From: a virus
IMG/VR virus record: IMGVR_UViG_3300044712_002690
Coordinates: 62,001-126,000 of that record
Strand: one strand, 5' to 3'
DNA: 64,000 nucleotides
Of this stretch, positions 9,437-19,071 are shown piece after piece (the stretch's first letter is position 1; every line of letters starts with the position of its first letter). The notes beneath the pieces are model-generated. The model made no database searches, was not told the origin of the DNA, and saw only the letters and a program-made list of their open reading frames with translations. A program made the translations under genes and the position numbers.

Positions 9437-9990
9437 TGGCAAGAATACCTATTACTGAACAACCAGAACCTTTTACTTCTTTTAAAGAAGAATTTAAAGA
9501 ACCCGAAGATGGAAGTTCTTATGAAGATCTTCAATCCTTTACAATTCAGTTTGATTCAAAGGATGTTAAATTAATTGATCCTCATAATCTTGAGCAACTG
9601 ATAATTGAAATGAATTCAATTCCTTCTACTCTATTTAAGTATAGAATGATTATGGATACACAAGCAAAACTTGTTCAGCAATTAGAAGATGAATATACTA
9701 AATGGTATGCCCAGAAGTGGATGGAAGTGGATAGTCAAACAGAACCTAAGCTTGATAAAGCAGGAAATGTTATTGGACAAGTAAAAATAGTAAGAACAGA
9801 GGGAGCAAAAGAGAAGGTTATTATTACAACATTTACGGATGAATATGATGAATTTCAAAGAAAGATAAGAGAAGAAAAATATCGTTTATCTCTTATCAAG
9901 TCAACTGTTTCTTCAATAGATAGTTATTCTTATAAATTACATTCTATTCTCAATTACAAGCAAATGTTAGAGGCTAAGCATATTTCTTAG
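9436..9990 (+). CDS. Hypothetical protein, 184 aa
   Basis: Translation is coupled to the gene before it. The amino end is Pro/Glu rich and the remainder is helical, with a probable coiled coil (MIMDTQAKLVQQLEDEY and later EFQRKIREEKYRLSLIKS). No enzyme motif. It lies directly upstream of the ssDNA-binding candidate and may be a replication or recombination accessory. Confidence 0.55.
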   Translation: MARIPITEQPEPFTSFKEEFKEPEDGSSYEDLQSFTIQFDSKDVKLIDPHNLEQLIIEMNSIPSTLFKYRMIMDTQAKLVQQLEDEYTKWYAQKWMEVDSQTEPKLDKAGNVIGQVKIVRTEGAKEKVIITTFTDEYDEFQRKIREEKYRLSLIKSTVSSIDSYSYKLHSILNYKQMLEAKHIS

Positions 9991-10064
9991 ACTCTCTCAT
10001 TATAAATTTTATGCTTACATCAGCCAGATTACATTAGGCAGAGACAAGCAAAGGAGTTACATTT

Positions 10065-11144
10065 ATGGACAAGATGTCAAGTTACGCATCTCAAATTTCT
10101 GAACCAGGGCAATCTAACAACACTAGTAATTTTGCTCAACAAGTTTCTATTAAGAAGGATGTACCTAATCCTATCCGTCTCGTTGATACTCCTGATGGAG
10201 TAACTCGATACTATGAAGCTTGGATTCTTTGTGATGATGATAAGAAACGTCCTTTTATCCTTGAAAACGAAACTGAAGGTAAAAGTATGCTTCTTCAGAT
10301 TCTTGGTGACCGCGAACATTTTTATCGCGGTGGTATTCTAGAATCCATTAAAGACCCTATTACAAATAGCAGTAAGTATTTGTGGGAAGAAAAAGATCCT
10401 GAACTTCTTCTTCGTATTGCATACAATAATGATGCATCAGGATCTGAAGGTTCTTGGAAACCGCGTGAAGGTTATGCAATGAATGCTATTCAGCGTAACC
10501 CTGACTCAGATAATACAGGCAATGTTTTCTTCTGGTGTAAAGAAAATAAACATACCAAATTGATGAAAATGGGTCCTACAGCATTTAAACGTCTCCAAGA
10601 TGTTCGTTTGAATGATGGAGAGCTTTCTGAGTATGATATCAACTATCTTAAGAAAGGTGTTGGTATTAATACACAACATAACATTCTGAAAGCAGGACAG
10701 AACATTCCTAATGTAGTTATTGGACCTCTTACAGAAGAAGAACAAGCATATGAACGTTATGATCTTGCAAAAGAAACTAAACTTCTTACTCCTGCTAATA
10801 CGCTAAGATATCTTAGAAATTCTATTGAGCGTATTGATGCAATTACAGGCAATAACTGGATTCAGAAACTTGAAGAAGCTTCTGGTGAAGCTGGTGAGCC
10901 TGCAACTCAAGCAGCACCTCAAGCAACATCTGCTCCTACTCGTGTTGCTACTAGAACTCCTGCTCCTTCTGGGTTAACTGAAGAGTGTGGACATTGCCAT
11001 AAACAGATTCCTGTAGGATCTGAAGTATGTCCAGAATGTAAGAATACTCTTCTTGAAGCTTGTGTTGCACCTAATTGTGGATTCAAGTTTAGTGTTTTTG
11101 CCGATAAGTGTCCAAGTTGCGGAATGGAGTATAAGACTTCTTAA
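10065..11144 (+). CDS. Candidate ssDNA-binding protein with zinc ribbons
   Basis: 359 residues with a good AAGGAG site. The body (about 40-235) has the strand-rich pattern and position expected of a phage gp32-type ssDNA-binding protein, next to RuvC and the polymerase, though no signature proves it. An Ala/Thr/Pro linker (about 270-300) joins it to a double zinc ribbon: C-x2-C, C-x2-C (CGHCHK, CPEC) and C-x4-C, C-x2-C (CVAPNC, CPSC). It could instead be another replication scaffold; the zinc ribbons are certain. Confidence 0.6.
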   Translation: MDKMSSYASQISEPGQSNNTSNFAQQVSIKKDVPNPIRLVDTPDGVTRYYEAWILCDDDKKRPFILENETEGKSMLLQILGDREHFYRGGILESIKDPITNSSKYLWEEKDPELLLRIAYNNDASGSEGSWKPREGYAMNAIQRNPDSDNTGNVFFWCKENKHTKLMKMGPTAFKRLQDVRLNDGELSEYDINYLKKGVGINTQHNILKAGQNIPNVVIGPLTEEEQAYERYDLAKETKLLTPANTLRYLRNSIERIDAITGNNWIQKLEEASGEAGEPATQAAPQATSAPTRVATRTPAPSGLTEECGHCHKQIPVGSEVCPECKNTLLEACVAPNCGFKFSVFADKCPSCGMEYKTS

Positions 11145-11696
11145 GTGAATTTCCTCGGTTTAGATTTAAGTTTAAATAGCTCAGGGGTCGTCGTTCTCGA
11201 CGACTCCTGTGTTATTCTCTTCAAAGAAACAATGTGTCCTCCTAATGGTTGCAAGAATGTTGAAAGACTTTTCTTTCTTACTAATCTTTTTATAGAATTT
11301 CTATCAAAGTATGATATTACTTATTGTTGTATTGAGAGCCCAGCATATGGTAGTGAAGCAGGTCATTTATTTGAATTAGGAGAATGGGCTGGTATAGTTA
11401 AATTAGAGTTATTTAAAAAGGGAATACCCTTTATGTTAGTAGCCCCAAATCAGCTTAAGAAATACGTTTCAGGTTCAGGGCAAAGTAAAAAGCAAACTAT
11501 TATTTTAGATGTATATAAGAATTTTGGAGAAGAAATAAGGCAAGATGATATTGCTGATGCTTATGTCTTAGCTAGAATTTCTAGAGATTATTTCGTCTCT
11601 TATGAAAAAGATGTAGTTATTCAATTTCAAGAATATCAAAAAGAAGTATTGAAAGCGCTAAGAAAAAAGTACGAAGAACAAACAGAGTTACTATAA
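11145..11696 (+). CDS. RuvC-like Holliday junction resolvase
   Basis: 183 residues, starting at GTG right after the previous stop. The RNase H-fold catalytic acidic residues are visible: FLGLDLSLNSSG (first Asp), CCIESPAYG (Glu) and RQDDIADAYVLA (final Asp pair). Length is usual for RuvC (about 170). It cleaves four-way junctions in recombination or before packaging. The place between an SSB candidate and the DNA polymerase fits. Start assignment is good because the first strand begins immediately. Confidence 0.85.
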   Translation: MNFLGLDLSLNSSGVVVLDDSCVILFKETMCPPNGCKNVERLFFLTNLFIEFLSKYDITYCCIESPAYGSEAGHLFELGEWAGIVKLELFKKGIPFMLVAPNQLKKYVSGSGQSKKQTIILDVYKNFGEEIRQDDIADAYVLARISRDYFVSYEKDVVIQFQEYQKEVLKALRKKYEEQTELL

Positions 11697-11700
11697 GCCT

Positions 11701-14421
11701 ATGGGAAGTTATCATAATTCAATTTGTCAAAAATGTGGTTTGTGGGATGGAGTTAAGTCCCCATGTATGGAAGGCAGAGGTAATCCCTCTGCTAAATTGC
11801 TTGTTTTGGGGGAGACTGTTGGTTTCTATGAAGATCAGCAGGGTGTTCCCTTTGTAGGTGAGATTGGACAAAAGTTACAGAATTATCTCAATAAGCTAAA
11901 TGTACAACATTATATTAGTACTGCGATAAAATGTAGACCAACTAAAATTGTACAAAAGCCTAAAGGACCTGTAGCTGAAAATAGAACCCCAACTGGCAGA
12001 GAAATTCAATATTGTTCTGCTAAAACATTTGAATTGATTGATAGAATGAAACCTGAAGTAATTTTAGCTTTAGGTTCAACTCCTCTTAATCAATTACTTC
12101 AACTTGGTATTGGTATGGGTATTGCTAGAGGACGTATTTATTACCATCCTCAACTAGAATGTTATGTTGTACCAACATGGCATCCTTCCTATTTAGCTAA
12201 AACACAGGATCCAATTTATGAAAAGCAATTCTATGAAGATATCAGATTAGCAGCTAGTTTAGTAGCTGCTCCTAAAACTAGAAGAATTGCATCTCGTCCT
12301 ATATCATTATCTTCATCTTTAGATATAGAGAAATATCTAGAGAAACTTAAAACAGTTGAAGAGTTAGCATTTGACTTAGAAACAACAGGATTGAATTGTA
12401 GGACAGATAGAATCACTGACATTTCTTTTTGTCATACACATGGTCAAGGTGTTCATATTAAATGGGAAAATATTCTTCCATATTACTCTACATTAAAAGC
12501 TATATTTGAACGACCTGATCTTAAATTAATTGCGCATAATGGTAGGTTTGACTGTAAGTTTCTTAGAGCTGTAGGAATTAATCCAGCTAATTTTTATTTC
12601 GATACTATGCTTGCTTATCATACGACTACAATGACGTTTGAGGGTGAAGGCAAGACATTATATAGCCTAGAAATTATGTCTTGGTTATTAACTAAAGAAG
12701 GAAACTATAAATCTATTTTAGAGGAATTTGGTGGCATTGCTGGTCATCAAGGAAAGAAAGCTGAAGATGCTAAACCTGAAACTCCTAAAGTATCTAAAAA
12801 GATTAAACCTGTAGTTAGAATACCATTAGTATCTCCAATTGATCCTTTATTTGATTTGCCTGAAGTAGAAGATGTAAATGTTGCTGAAACATTCTTTTCT
12901 CATATTGATTCAAGCAATACAGATACAGCCCTTTTGGATAGCTTTATTCCACAGAAAAGAAGAAGGGTTCCTGTTAATGCACTCACAGGAGAAGAATTTC
13001 ATATTAATGAGGAAGAAGAGCAAACATTAAAAAAATATTCAACATTTGTTCAAGATAAATTAAAGAAAAGAATTACTGATTTAAATCTTGAACCTATTCA
13101 ATACTATGCAGCTATGGATGCTGATGTAACATTTCAGATTTATAAGCAATTAGAGAATGAAATAAACAAGCAATATAAAGAAGTATTTCACAATCTTATA
13201 ATGCCAGTTAATAAAACTCTTCTTAGACTTGAAGAAAATGGTATTTTGTTAGATGTTGAATATGTTGATAAGCTTATTGAAGAGAATACCAAGCAATCAG
13301 CTAAGATCCAGAAAAAAATGTTCGATAAGATAGGATTTGAATTTAACATAGGTTCTGGTAAAGACCTTCAGAAAGTAATTTATGAGCATTTGAAAATACC
13401 AGTAGATAAGAACTTTATGACTAAAGGTGGCAAGAGCGGTAATCAGCAACCTTCTACCGATAAGGAAGCTGTCGAACATTTTGCTAAAAAATATCCTATT
13501 CTAAATGGTATTGTAGAATATAGAAAAATAGAAAAAGAAACATCTACTTATCTTGAAGGATTTAAAAACTTTATTGATCCTGTTACAAAAAGGATTCATC
13601 CTTCGTATTTGCAGCATACTACTGCAACTGGACGGCTTAGTTCACTTCAACCGAACGCTCAGAATATTCCAAAAGATAATCGTATTAGAAATATGATTAT
13701 TCCTAGACCAGGTTGGAAGTTTGTTACAGCAGACTTATCACAAGCAGAACTTCGTATTCTTGCAATGATGTCTGGTGATAAAAAAATGCAGGAAGCATTC
13801 ATAGCAGGATACGACTTTCACACATATACTGCTTGTAACATTATGGGAATTCATGTAGAAGAGTATAGTAAAGAAGATAAAACTCATGTTAAAACCAGAG
13901 GATTAGCAAAGAATGTTAACTTTGGCGTTGTTTATCAGATAAGTGCTCAAGCTCTTTCAGCAGATTTAAATATCTCTTTACAAGAAGCACAAGCATTTAT
14001 TGATAAGTTTTATAATACTTATCCAGATGTAAAAAGGTGGATTGATAGAACGAAAGCATTTGCAGCTAGGCATGGTTATGTTGAAACTCTTTATGGTAGA
14101 CGTAGATATTTACCATTTGCAATGAGTATGAAAGAAGATATTCAAGCAAGAGCTTTACGACAAGCTGTTAATACTCCAATTCAAGGTACAGCTAGTGATT
14201 GTGCTGCATTAGGATTGGTTAGGGTTCAAAATTTTATTGACGAGAATAAGTTAAAGACACAACCTGTTATGATTATTCATGATGAGATTGTTCTTGAAAC
14301 TCCCCCTGAAGAAGTAGATTTGATGTTAGAGAAGTTACCATACTTTATGACAGTAGGATTACCTAAAATAACAATCCCTCTTGTAGCAGATGCAGAAGTA
14401 TTAGAAAGATGGAAAAAGTGA
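11701..14421 (+). CDS. DNA polymerase I with fused uracil-DNA glycosylase domain
   Basis: 906 residues. Residues 1-185 are a family-4-type uracil-DNA glycosylase: paired Cys (CQKC), GETVGFYEDQQGVPFVG, two more Cys (IKCRP, QYCSAK) for an Fe-S cluster, and TWHPSYL. Next is a 3'-5' exonuclease with FDLETTGL (about 223), HNGRFDCKFL and YAAMDADVTF. The exonuclease is interrupted by a low-complexity insert (about 345-450). The polymerase is complete: motif A TADLSQAELR (about 677), motif B KNVNFGVVYQ (about 740) and motif C IHDE (about 858). From memory, SPO1-type phages have a similar fusion. It replicates the phage genome; the added domain probably checks for uracil. Confidence 0.93.
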   Translation: MGSYHNSICQKCGLWDGVKSPCMEGRGNPSAKLLVLGETVGFYEDQQGVPFVGEIGQKLQNYLNKLNVQHYISTAIKCRPTKIVQKPKGPVAENRTPTGREIQYCSAKTFELIDRMKPEVILALGSTPLNQLLQLGIGMGIARGRIYYHPQLECYVVPTWHPSYLAKTQDPIYEKQFYEDIRLAASLVAAPKTRRIASRPISLSSSLDIEKYLEKLKTVEELAFDLETTGLNCRTDRITDISFCHTHGQGVHIKWENILPYYSTLKAIFERPDLKLIAHNGRFDCKFLRAVGINPANFYFDTMLAYHTTTMTFEGEGKTLYSLEIMSWLLTKEGNYKSILEEFGGIAGHQGKKAEDAKPETPKVSKKIKPVVRIPLVSPIDPLFDLPEVEDVNVAETFFSHIDSSNTDTALLDSFIPQKRRRVPVNALTGEEFHINEEEEQTLKKYSTFVQDKLKKRITDLNLEPIQYYAAMDADVTFQIYKQLENEINKQYKEVFHNLIMPVNKTLLRLEENGILLDVEYVDKLIEENTKQSAKIQKKMFDKIGFEFNIGSGKDLQKVIYEHLKIPVDKNFMTKGGKSGNQQPSTDKEAVEHFAKKYPILNGIVEYRKIEKETSTYLEGFKNFIDPVTKRIHPSYLQHTTATGRLSSLQPNAQNIPKDNRIRNMIIPRPGWKFVTADLSQAELRILAMMSGDKKMQEAFIAGYDFHTYTACNIMGIHVEEYSKEDKTHVKTRGLAKNVNFGVVYQISAQALSADLNISLQEAQAFIDKFYNTYPDVKRWIDRTKAFAARHGYVETLYGRRRYLPFAMSMKEDIQARALRQAVNTPIQGTASDCAALGLVRVQNFIDENKLKTQPVMIIHDEIVLETPPEEVDLMLEKLPYFMTVGLPKITIPLVADAEVLERWKK

Positions 14422-14428
14422 GGTTTTA

Positions 14429-15541
14429 ATGAAAACGAAGTTAATTACAGAAAAGTTAAATACTTGCCTTTCATATATTGGAATGATTGTTAAAGGTGAT
14501 GGACTAGTTCCTATTTATAATCAAATCCAATTAGATTTTAAAGATAATATTCTTGAAATTTCAGCATATGATAATAGTTATGGTGTTCAAGTTAAATATG
14601 GTAAATGTGAGCATCCTAACGGAAGGTACTTAATTGATGGACCTTCCTTTATTCACCTACTTAAGTTTAGTTCTTCTATTGAAATAGAAGTTGATTTTCA
14701 GGAAGGTCAGTTGGTTGTAAAAGAACAAGGTAATAAATATAACTTTATCTACTTTAAGAATGAGAGAGATGTTGACCTTAGTTATATTTTTACAACATAT
14801 TCTGAATTACCTGAACCTATTGTACAAATAACGTCAAAAGAATTTTCTGAGGTTTATAAATTTCTTAGTCCTACTATTGGACAGGATGTTGCTAGACCTT
14901 TTCTTATGGGAATACAATATGATGGTAATTTTGTAGCTACTGATGGTAATAATTGTGGTGTTTATTCTTACAAACCATTACAAGAGAAAAAGATTTTTTT
15001 ACCAAAAGGTGGACTAGATTTTCTTTGCTCATTTCCTAATGAAGAACCGTTTAGTATTTATGATGTTAATAATATGATTGTGATTGTTTGGAATAATGTA
15101 GAATTTGTTATTCCACAGATAAACGGTGCTTATCCAAATTATCATGTGTTGAGCGAAAGAACAAAGAGTTATCCTTTTACAGTTAAATTAAACAAAGCTG
15201 AATTTTATAGAAGCTGTCAAAAACTTGTTCCTTTTGCAGATAAACATATGCGTAAATTTTGTTCAGCAATATTTATGACGGATGGTTCCGTTCTTATTTC
15301 TGCTGCCTCTGAGGGTACTAAAGCAGGCCAGGAAAGTGTAAAACCCTTAGAAGCTACTGTACCAGATAAAGACCTTTTAATACATCCTAGTATTAAAAAG
15401 TTAGCTGAGTTAATTGCTGCACATTCTTGTGAGAATCTTACTATTAGATTTTCTAGTAATTCAGCAGCCCCACTTGTGCTAACTGATAATAATGTTGGTT
15501 TTCATTATATGAGCGTATTCAATCTAAGTCAGGAAGGCTAA
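14429..15541 (+). CDS. DNA polymerase sliding clamp (beta/DnaN-like)
   Basis: 370 residues, the usual length of the three-domain beta clamp. It starts KLITEKLNTCLSYIGMIV. Repeated strand-helix units follow, including FVATDGNNCGVYSY and FADKHMRKFCSAIFM, near positions where beta clamps have their domain repeats. It ends HYMSVFNLSQ in place of the usual Y-x-V-M-P-M-R. It follows the polymerase by seven bases. It presumably tethers the polymerase; no clamp loader is visible in this window. Confidence 0.75.
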   Translation: MKTKLITEKLNTCLSYIGMIVKGDGLVPIYNQIQLDFKDNILEISAYDNSYGVQVKYGKCEHPNGRYLIDGPSFIHLLKFSSSIEIEVDFQEGQLVVKEQGNKYNFIYFKNERDVDLSYIFTTYSELPEPIVQITSKEFSEVYKFLSPTIGQDVARPFLMGIQYDGNFVATDGNNCGVYSYKPLQEKKIFLPKGGLDFLCSFPNEEPFSIYDVNNMIVIVWNNVEFVIPQINGAYPNYHVLSERTKSYPFTVKLNKAEFYRSCQKLVPFADKHMRKFCSAIFMTDGSVLISAASEGTKAGQESVKPLEATVPDKDLLIHPSIKKLAELIAAHSCENLTIRFSSNSAAPLVLTDNNVGFHYMSVFNLSQEG

Positions 15542-15542
15542 T

Positions 15543-16007
15543 ATGAAAATTTCAAAGATATTTAAAACTGAGACAAGTCATATTGTAAGAGATGCTGTTT
15601 ATGTTAGGTGTAGAGAAACGCCGCATGGTCATTCTTACAAATGGATTGTAACTGTTGAAGGGCCCGTTCAGTCAAATGGTATGGTAATTGATTTTAAAGA
15701 ACTTAGTTTTGCAAAGGATTTTATTGATCTATTTGACCATTCAATAGTTTTTTGGTCTAAAGAAGATCCTATTATCCTTGAATTCTTTTTGAAGAATTTT
15801 AAAAGAGTTCTTGTAATGAATAAAAATACTACTGCAGAAAATATGGCAAAGTTAGTATTTAAGAGCCTATCTGATATTATAGAAGATAAGTTTCGACATG
15901 TAAAACTTGTTCAAGTTGATGTGTGGGAAACTGAAAATAGTTATGCTTCTGCTACATATTGCGATGAAGAAGATACATTTAGTTATATTCACAAAGACCA
16001 AAGTTAG
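15543..16007 (+). CDS. queD: 6-carboxy-tetrahydropterin synthase
   Basis: 154 residues. QueD converts dihydroneopterin triphosphate to 6-carboxytetrahydropterin, the second step to preQ0. Visible family features: ETSHIV and HGHSYKW (zinc-binding His), GMVIDFKEL, FDHSIVF, NTTAENMAKLVF (the T-x-E-N motif), and VDVWETENSYA with the catalytic Glu. It opens the 7-deazaguanine operon and abuts the clamp gene. Confidence 0.9.
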   Translation: MKISKIFKTETSHIVRDAVYVRCRETPHGHSYKWIVTVEGPVQSNGMVIDFKELSFAKDFIDLFDHSIVFWSKEDPIILEFFLKNFKRVLVMNKNTTAENMAKLVFKSLSDIIEDKFRHVKLVQVDVWETENSYASATYCDEEDTFSYIHKDQS

Positions 16008-16016
16008 GATAATATT

Positions 16017-16466
16017 ATGACAGAAGCATTTATTTGTTGGGAAGACATTTCTACATATCTACTTAAATCTAAGTTTGATTGTTCTCCTGATGTAATAATT
16101 GGAGTACATCGAGGTGGGCTCCCTATAGGAGTAACGCTTAGTCATAGATTTGAAAAGCCTTTAGATTCTTTTCATGTATCGAGATATGACAGAAAATCAG
16201 AAATCGTTAGATGTCATTTAGATGCGAAATCTCATTATAACGAAGTTCTTTTAGTAGATGACATATCTGATAGTGGTGAGAGTTTAATTACTGCTATAAA
16301 ATATCTACATGAAAATTATTCGATAGGTACAATTAAAACATTATGTTATTGTATTAAAAAAGATACAAAATTTATTCCAGATTTTTATAATGAGACATTT
16401 GAGAGTAATATTTGGATAGTATTTCCTTGGGAAAATTATCTTAAGATAGGTGATTCTAATGAGTGA
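16017..16466 (+). CDS. Phosphoribosyltransferase-like protein
   Basis: 149 residues with the type I PRTase signature LLVDDISDSGESL (PRPP-binding loop) and an early GVHRGGLPIGV. Best guess is a hypoxanthine/xanthine-guanine-type purine phosphoribosyltransferase. Its place inside the 7-deazaguanine operon suggests supply of GTP, or handling of the modified base or its nucleotide. The stop overlaps the ATG of queE. Confidence 0.8.
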   Translation: MTEAFICWEDISTYLLKSKFDCSPDVIIGVHRGGLPIGVTLSHRFEKPLDSFHVSRYDRKSEIVRCHLDAKSHYNEVLLVDDISDSGESLITAIKYLHENYSIGTIKTLCYCIKKDTKFIPDFYNETFESNIWIVFPWENYLKIGDSNE

Positions 16467-17136
16467 ATATAAATTAAAAATTACTGAAATTTTTACATCA
16501 ATTCAAGGAGAAGGACCCCATATGGGTTATCCTTCCCACTTTATCCGCCTGTATGGCTGTTCTATGGGGTGTGCTTGGTGTGATACAAAGTATTCTTGGA
16601 AAGAGTACGAGGAAATGTCTTTGGAGGATCTAACTACCGTTTTAAAGCTATTAAAAGAATCTTACACTAATATTAATAATGTAGTAATAACAGGCGGAGA
16701 ACCTTTAGAGCAGAATATCCAGTCATTAGTTGAACTTTGCCATTCTTTTGATTTAGATGTAGAAGTAGAAACAAATGGTGATCTTAGTAAATCTGCTACA
16801 GAAGAATTACCTGATGTAGATATATATATTGTATCACCTAAATTTTTAAGTGATAAACATATCGAAAAATATACTCAAGAAGTAGTAGATAAGTTTCTTG
16901 AAAAGTTTGTTTGGTTTAAATTTGTTTGTGCTTCTATAGATGATGTTAATTTTGTTTCTGACTTTTGTCAAAAAAGAGATATTCCAAAAGAAAGTGTCTG
17001 GATAATGCCAAAAGGAATAACTAATGAAGAAGTGACACAATCAAGTAAAGCAATTGTCAATTCTTGTTTAAGTTGTGGTTACAAACTTTCCGCTAGAATG
17101 CATATATCAATCTGGGATGGAAAGCGCGGAGTATAA
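16459..17136 (+). CDS. queE: 7-carboxy-7-deazaguanine synthase (radical SAM)
   Basis: 225 residues from the ATG at 16459, which overlaps the previous stop (ATGAGTGA). An ATG three codons upstream is less likely. Diagnostic sequence: EIFTSIQGEGPHMGYPSHFIRL followed by YGCSMGCAWCDTKYSW, the radical SAM Cys cluster, and VVITGGEP. It converts 6-carboxytetrahydropterin to CDG. It stands between the phosphoribosyltransferase and queC. Confidence 0.93.
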   Translation: MSEYKLKITEIFTSIQGEGPHMGYPSHFIRLYGCSMGCAWCDTKYSWKEYEEMSLEDLTTVLKLLKESYTNINNVVITGGEPLEQNIQSLVELCHSFDLDVEVETNGDLSKSATEELPDVDIYIVSPKFLSDKHIEKYTQEVVDKFLEKFVWFKFVCASIDDVNFVSDFCQKRDIPKESVWIMPKGITNEEVTQSSKAIVNSCLSCGYKLSARMHISIWDGKRGV

Positions 17137-17159
17137 TTATATTAAAGGAGGCCCATACT

Positions 17160-17825
17160 ATGGGAAGATCTGAAAATTGTGTAGTGCTACTATCTGGAGG
17201 ATTAGATTCCACAGTAATGTTGTATTGGGTTAAAGAGAGATATGATAAAGTGTATCCTCTTTATGTTAATTATGGTTCAAGTCATAGGGAAAAAGAATAT
17301 GCTGCTGCATTGAAAACATGCGAAGAATTTAATCTTACTCTTGAGACTGTAAAACTCGAAGGTAATATTCTCAGTGGTTCATCTCTTGTTGACAGTGCTG
17401 TTTCTACTCCTAGTGATTTGAAAGATACAATTAACACAGTTGTTCCATTTAGAAATATTATTATGCTTAGTCTTGCTGCTAGTTATGCTGACAAAGTAAA
17501 TGCCGGTGTTATAGCTACTTCACCAACTAAAGAGGATTTTGAAGTTTTCCGTGATTGTAGAAGAATTTTCCACGATCAATTGGAAGTTGTGCTGAGAACA
17601 GCAGCAAAATTTGATCAACCTTATCAAATTCTTACTCCCTTTATTAATAACACAAAGGATGAAGTTATTGCTATTGGAGTTGGTTTAGATGTAGATTTTT
17701 CTAAGACTTGGACATGTTATTCACCAAAGAATGACAAACCTTGTGGTGTATGCCCTTCATGTCAAGTAAGAGAAAAAGGGTTTAAACTTGCTGGCATTCC
17801 AGATCCACTTATTACGGAGAAATAA
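17160..17825 (+). CDS. queC: 7-cyano-7-deazaguanine (preQ0) synthase
   Basis: 221 residues behind a strong AAAGGAGG. The PP-loop is SGGLDSTVML near the start; NTVVPFRNIIMLSLAASYA is typical of QueC. The end carries the zinc cluster CYSPKNDKPCGVCPSCQVR (four Cys). It makes preQ0 from CDG with ATP and ammonia. A complete, normal-length enzyme. Confidence 0.95.
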   Translation: MGRSENCVVLLSGGLDSTVMLYWVKERYDKVYPLYVNYGSSHREKEYAAALKTCEEFNLTLETVKLEGNILSGSSLVDSAVSTPSDLKDTINTVVPFRNIIMLSLAASYADKVNAGVIATSPTKEDFEVFRDCRRIFHDQLEVVLRTAAKFDQPYQILTPFINNTKDEVIAIGVGLDVDFSKTWTCYSPKNDKPCGVCPSCQVREKGFKLAGIPDPLITEK

Positions 17826-17826
17826 C

Positions 17827-18450
17827 ATGCATATTCATTTTCATGACGAACAAGAAGAAATTAGATATAATGGGGACCAACTTAAAAGTTTGTTTCCTTA
17901 TTCTATTTCAAAAGTAAAAGGTGATTGTCTTGTAGCCTTTTTTGGTCAAATGGATGTAAGAACAGATCATATGGTTGATATGGAAGATGTACTTCAATCT
18001 GACTATATTTGGTCTCCACTTGCATTTAATATGGTTGTAGAGATTTTCCATATTGGAATTGAGTCTGCAGTTCTTTATCAACGATCACTAATGCAAATAG
18101 CTACTGAAACGTTGAGAGACTTTTTGGTTTATCATAATATTGCTTCTGCTGATATTAAGCTAGAAGGCGATGACATTATGGTTAAATTTCTAGGACCTAA
18201 AGAAGATGATAAGTATGGAGTATGGAAAAAACTTTCTGTTTCAATTGCTACAGTAAGTCATATTTCAGGTCTTATCCATTCTGCTCTTAATGTTGATGTA
18301 GATGATAAAATTCCTGTTCCTGCAACTGGACTTCGTGATATTCTTATTGAAAGTAGTATAATTGTAGAATACTGCAAAGAAGTTTGCAACAGGTTTAAAG
18401 ATTTTGTTCATTCAGTTAAATTGGCTTCAGTTAAAGTAAAAGGTGTTTAA
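17827..18450 (+). CDS. Hypothetical protein in the deazaguanine operon
   Basis: 207 residues starting MHIHFHDEQE just after queC; a longer start at 17788 would overlap queC and lacks a ribosome site. Unknown fold, mixed acidic and hydrophobic, with no obvious catalytic motif. The position between queC and folE makes a link to pathway regulation or to the modified base plausible, but unproved. Confidence 0.6.
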   Translation: MHIHFHDEQEEIRYNGDQLKSLFPYSISKVKGDCLVAFFGQMDVRTDHMVDMEDVLQSDYIWSPLAFNMVVEIFHIGIESAVLYQRSLMQIATETLRDFLVYHNIASADIKLEGDDIMVKFLGPKEDDKYGVWKKLSVSIATVSHISGLIHSALNVDVDDKIPVPATGLRDILIESSIIVEYCKEVCNRFKDFVHSVKLASVKVKGV

Positions 18451-18451
18451 T

Positions 18452-19069
18452 ATGGCAGAATTAAAAGATTTACTTGACGTTCCTGCATTCAATGATAAAA
18501 TGGTTAAGGGAGCTTCTCTTTTGTTAGAAGGACTTATGGAAACCACTGGTTCTTCCATTGACATTACATCAGACGAAAATTTTAAAAAGACTCCTTATCG
18601 AATTGCAAAATCTTATCTTGAAATGTGTCAAGGTCTATCTCAGTTATCAGAAGTTAAAGATATACTAGCTACTAATTTTCCTAGTGATTATCATGGAATG
18701 ATTGTTATTGATTCAATTGATGCATTTTCGATGTGCCCGCATCATTTTTTACCAGTACAATATAAGATAGATTTTGGATATATTCCTCATAATAAGATGT
18801 TGGGTCTTTCAAAGATACCTAGATTTATTAAGTTACTTTCAAAAAGACCTGCGTTGCAAGAGGATTTGACTAAAGAAATTATTACTTACTTTGTAGATTA
18901 TGTGCAACCTGAAGGAGCAATAGTAACTCTTAGGGGTGTTCATAATTGTATGGTGTGTAGGGGAGTTGGAGCAGTTAACTCAGGTGCAATTACTAGTGAG
19001 ATTTTCGGTAGTTTTGAGAAAATTGAAACTAGATCAGAATTTTTGCAGTTGATTCAGCATAAGAGATAA
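18452..19069 (+). CDS. folE: GTP cyclohydrolase I
   Basis: 205 residues from the ATG at 18452, with AAAAGG upstream. It catalyses the first step of the pathway, GTP to dihydroneopterin triphosphate. Family landmarks: KTPYRIAKSYLEM, the zinc-site MCPHHFLPV, GYIPHNKMLGLSKIPR and HNCMVCRGV with the second zinc Cys. Length fits FolE type I. It follows queC and the unknown gene, giving a full set for making preQ0. Confidence 0.93.
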   Translation: MAELKDLLDVPAFNDKMVKGASLLLEGLMETTGSSIDITSDENFKKTPYRIAKSYLEMCQGLSQLSEVKDILATNFPSDYHGMIVIDSIDAFSMCPHHFLPVQYKIDFGYIPHNKMLGLSKIPRFIKLLSKRPALQEDLTKEIITYFVDYVQPEGAIVTLRGVHNCMVCRGVGAVNSGAITSEIFGSFEKIETRSEFLQLIQHKR

Positions 19070-19071
19070 TT

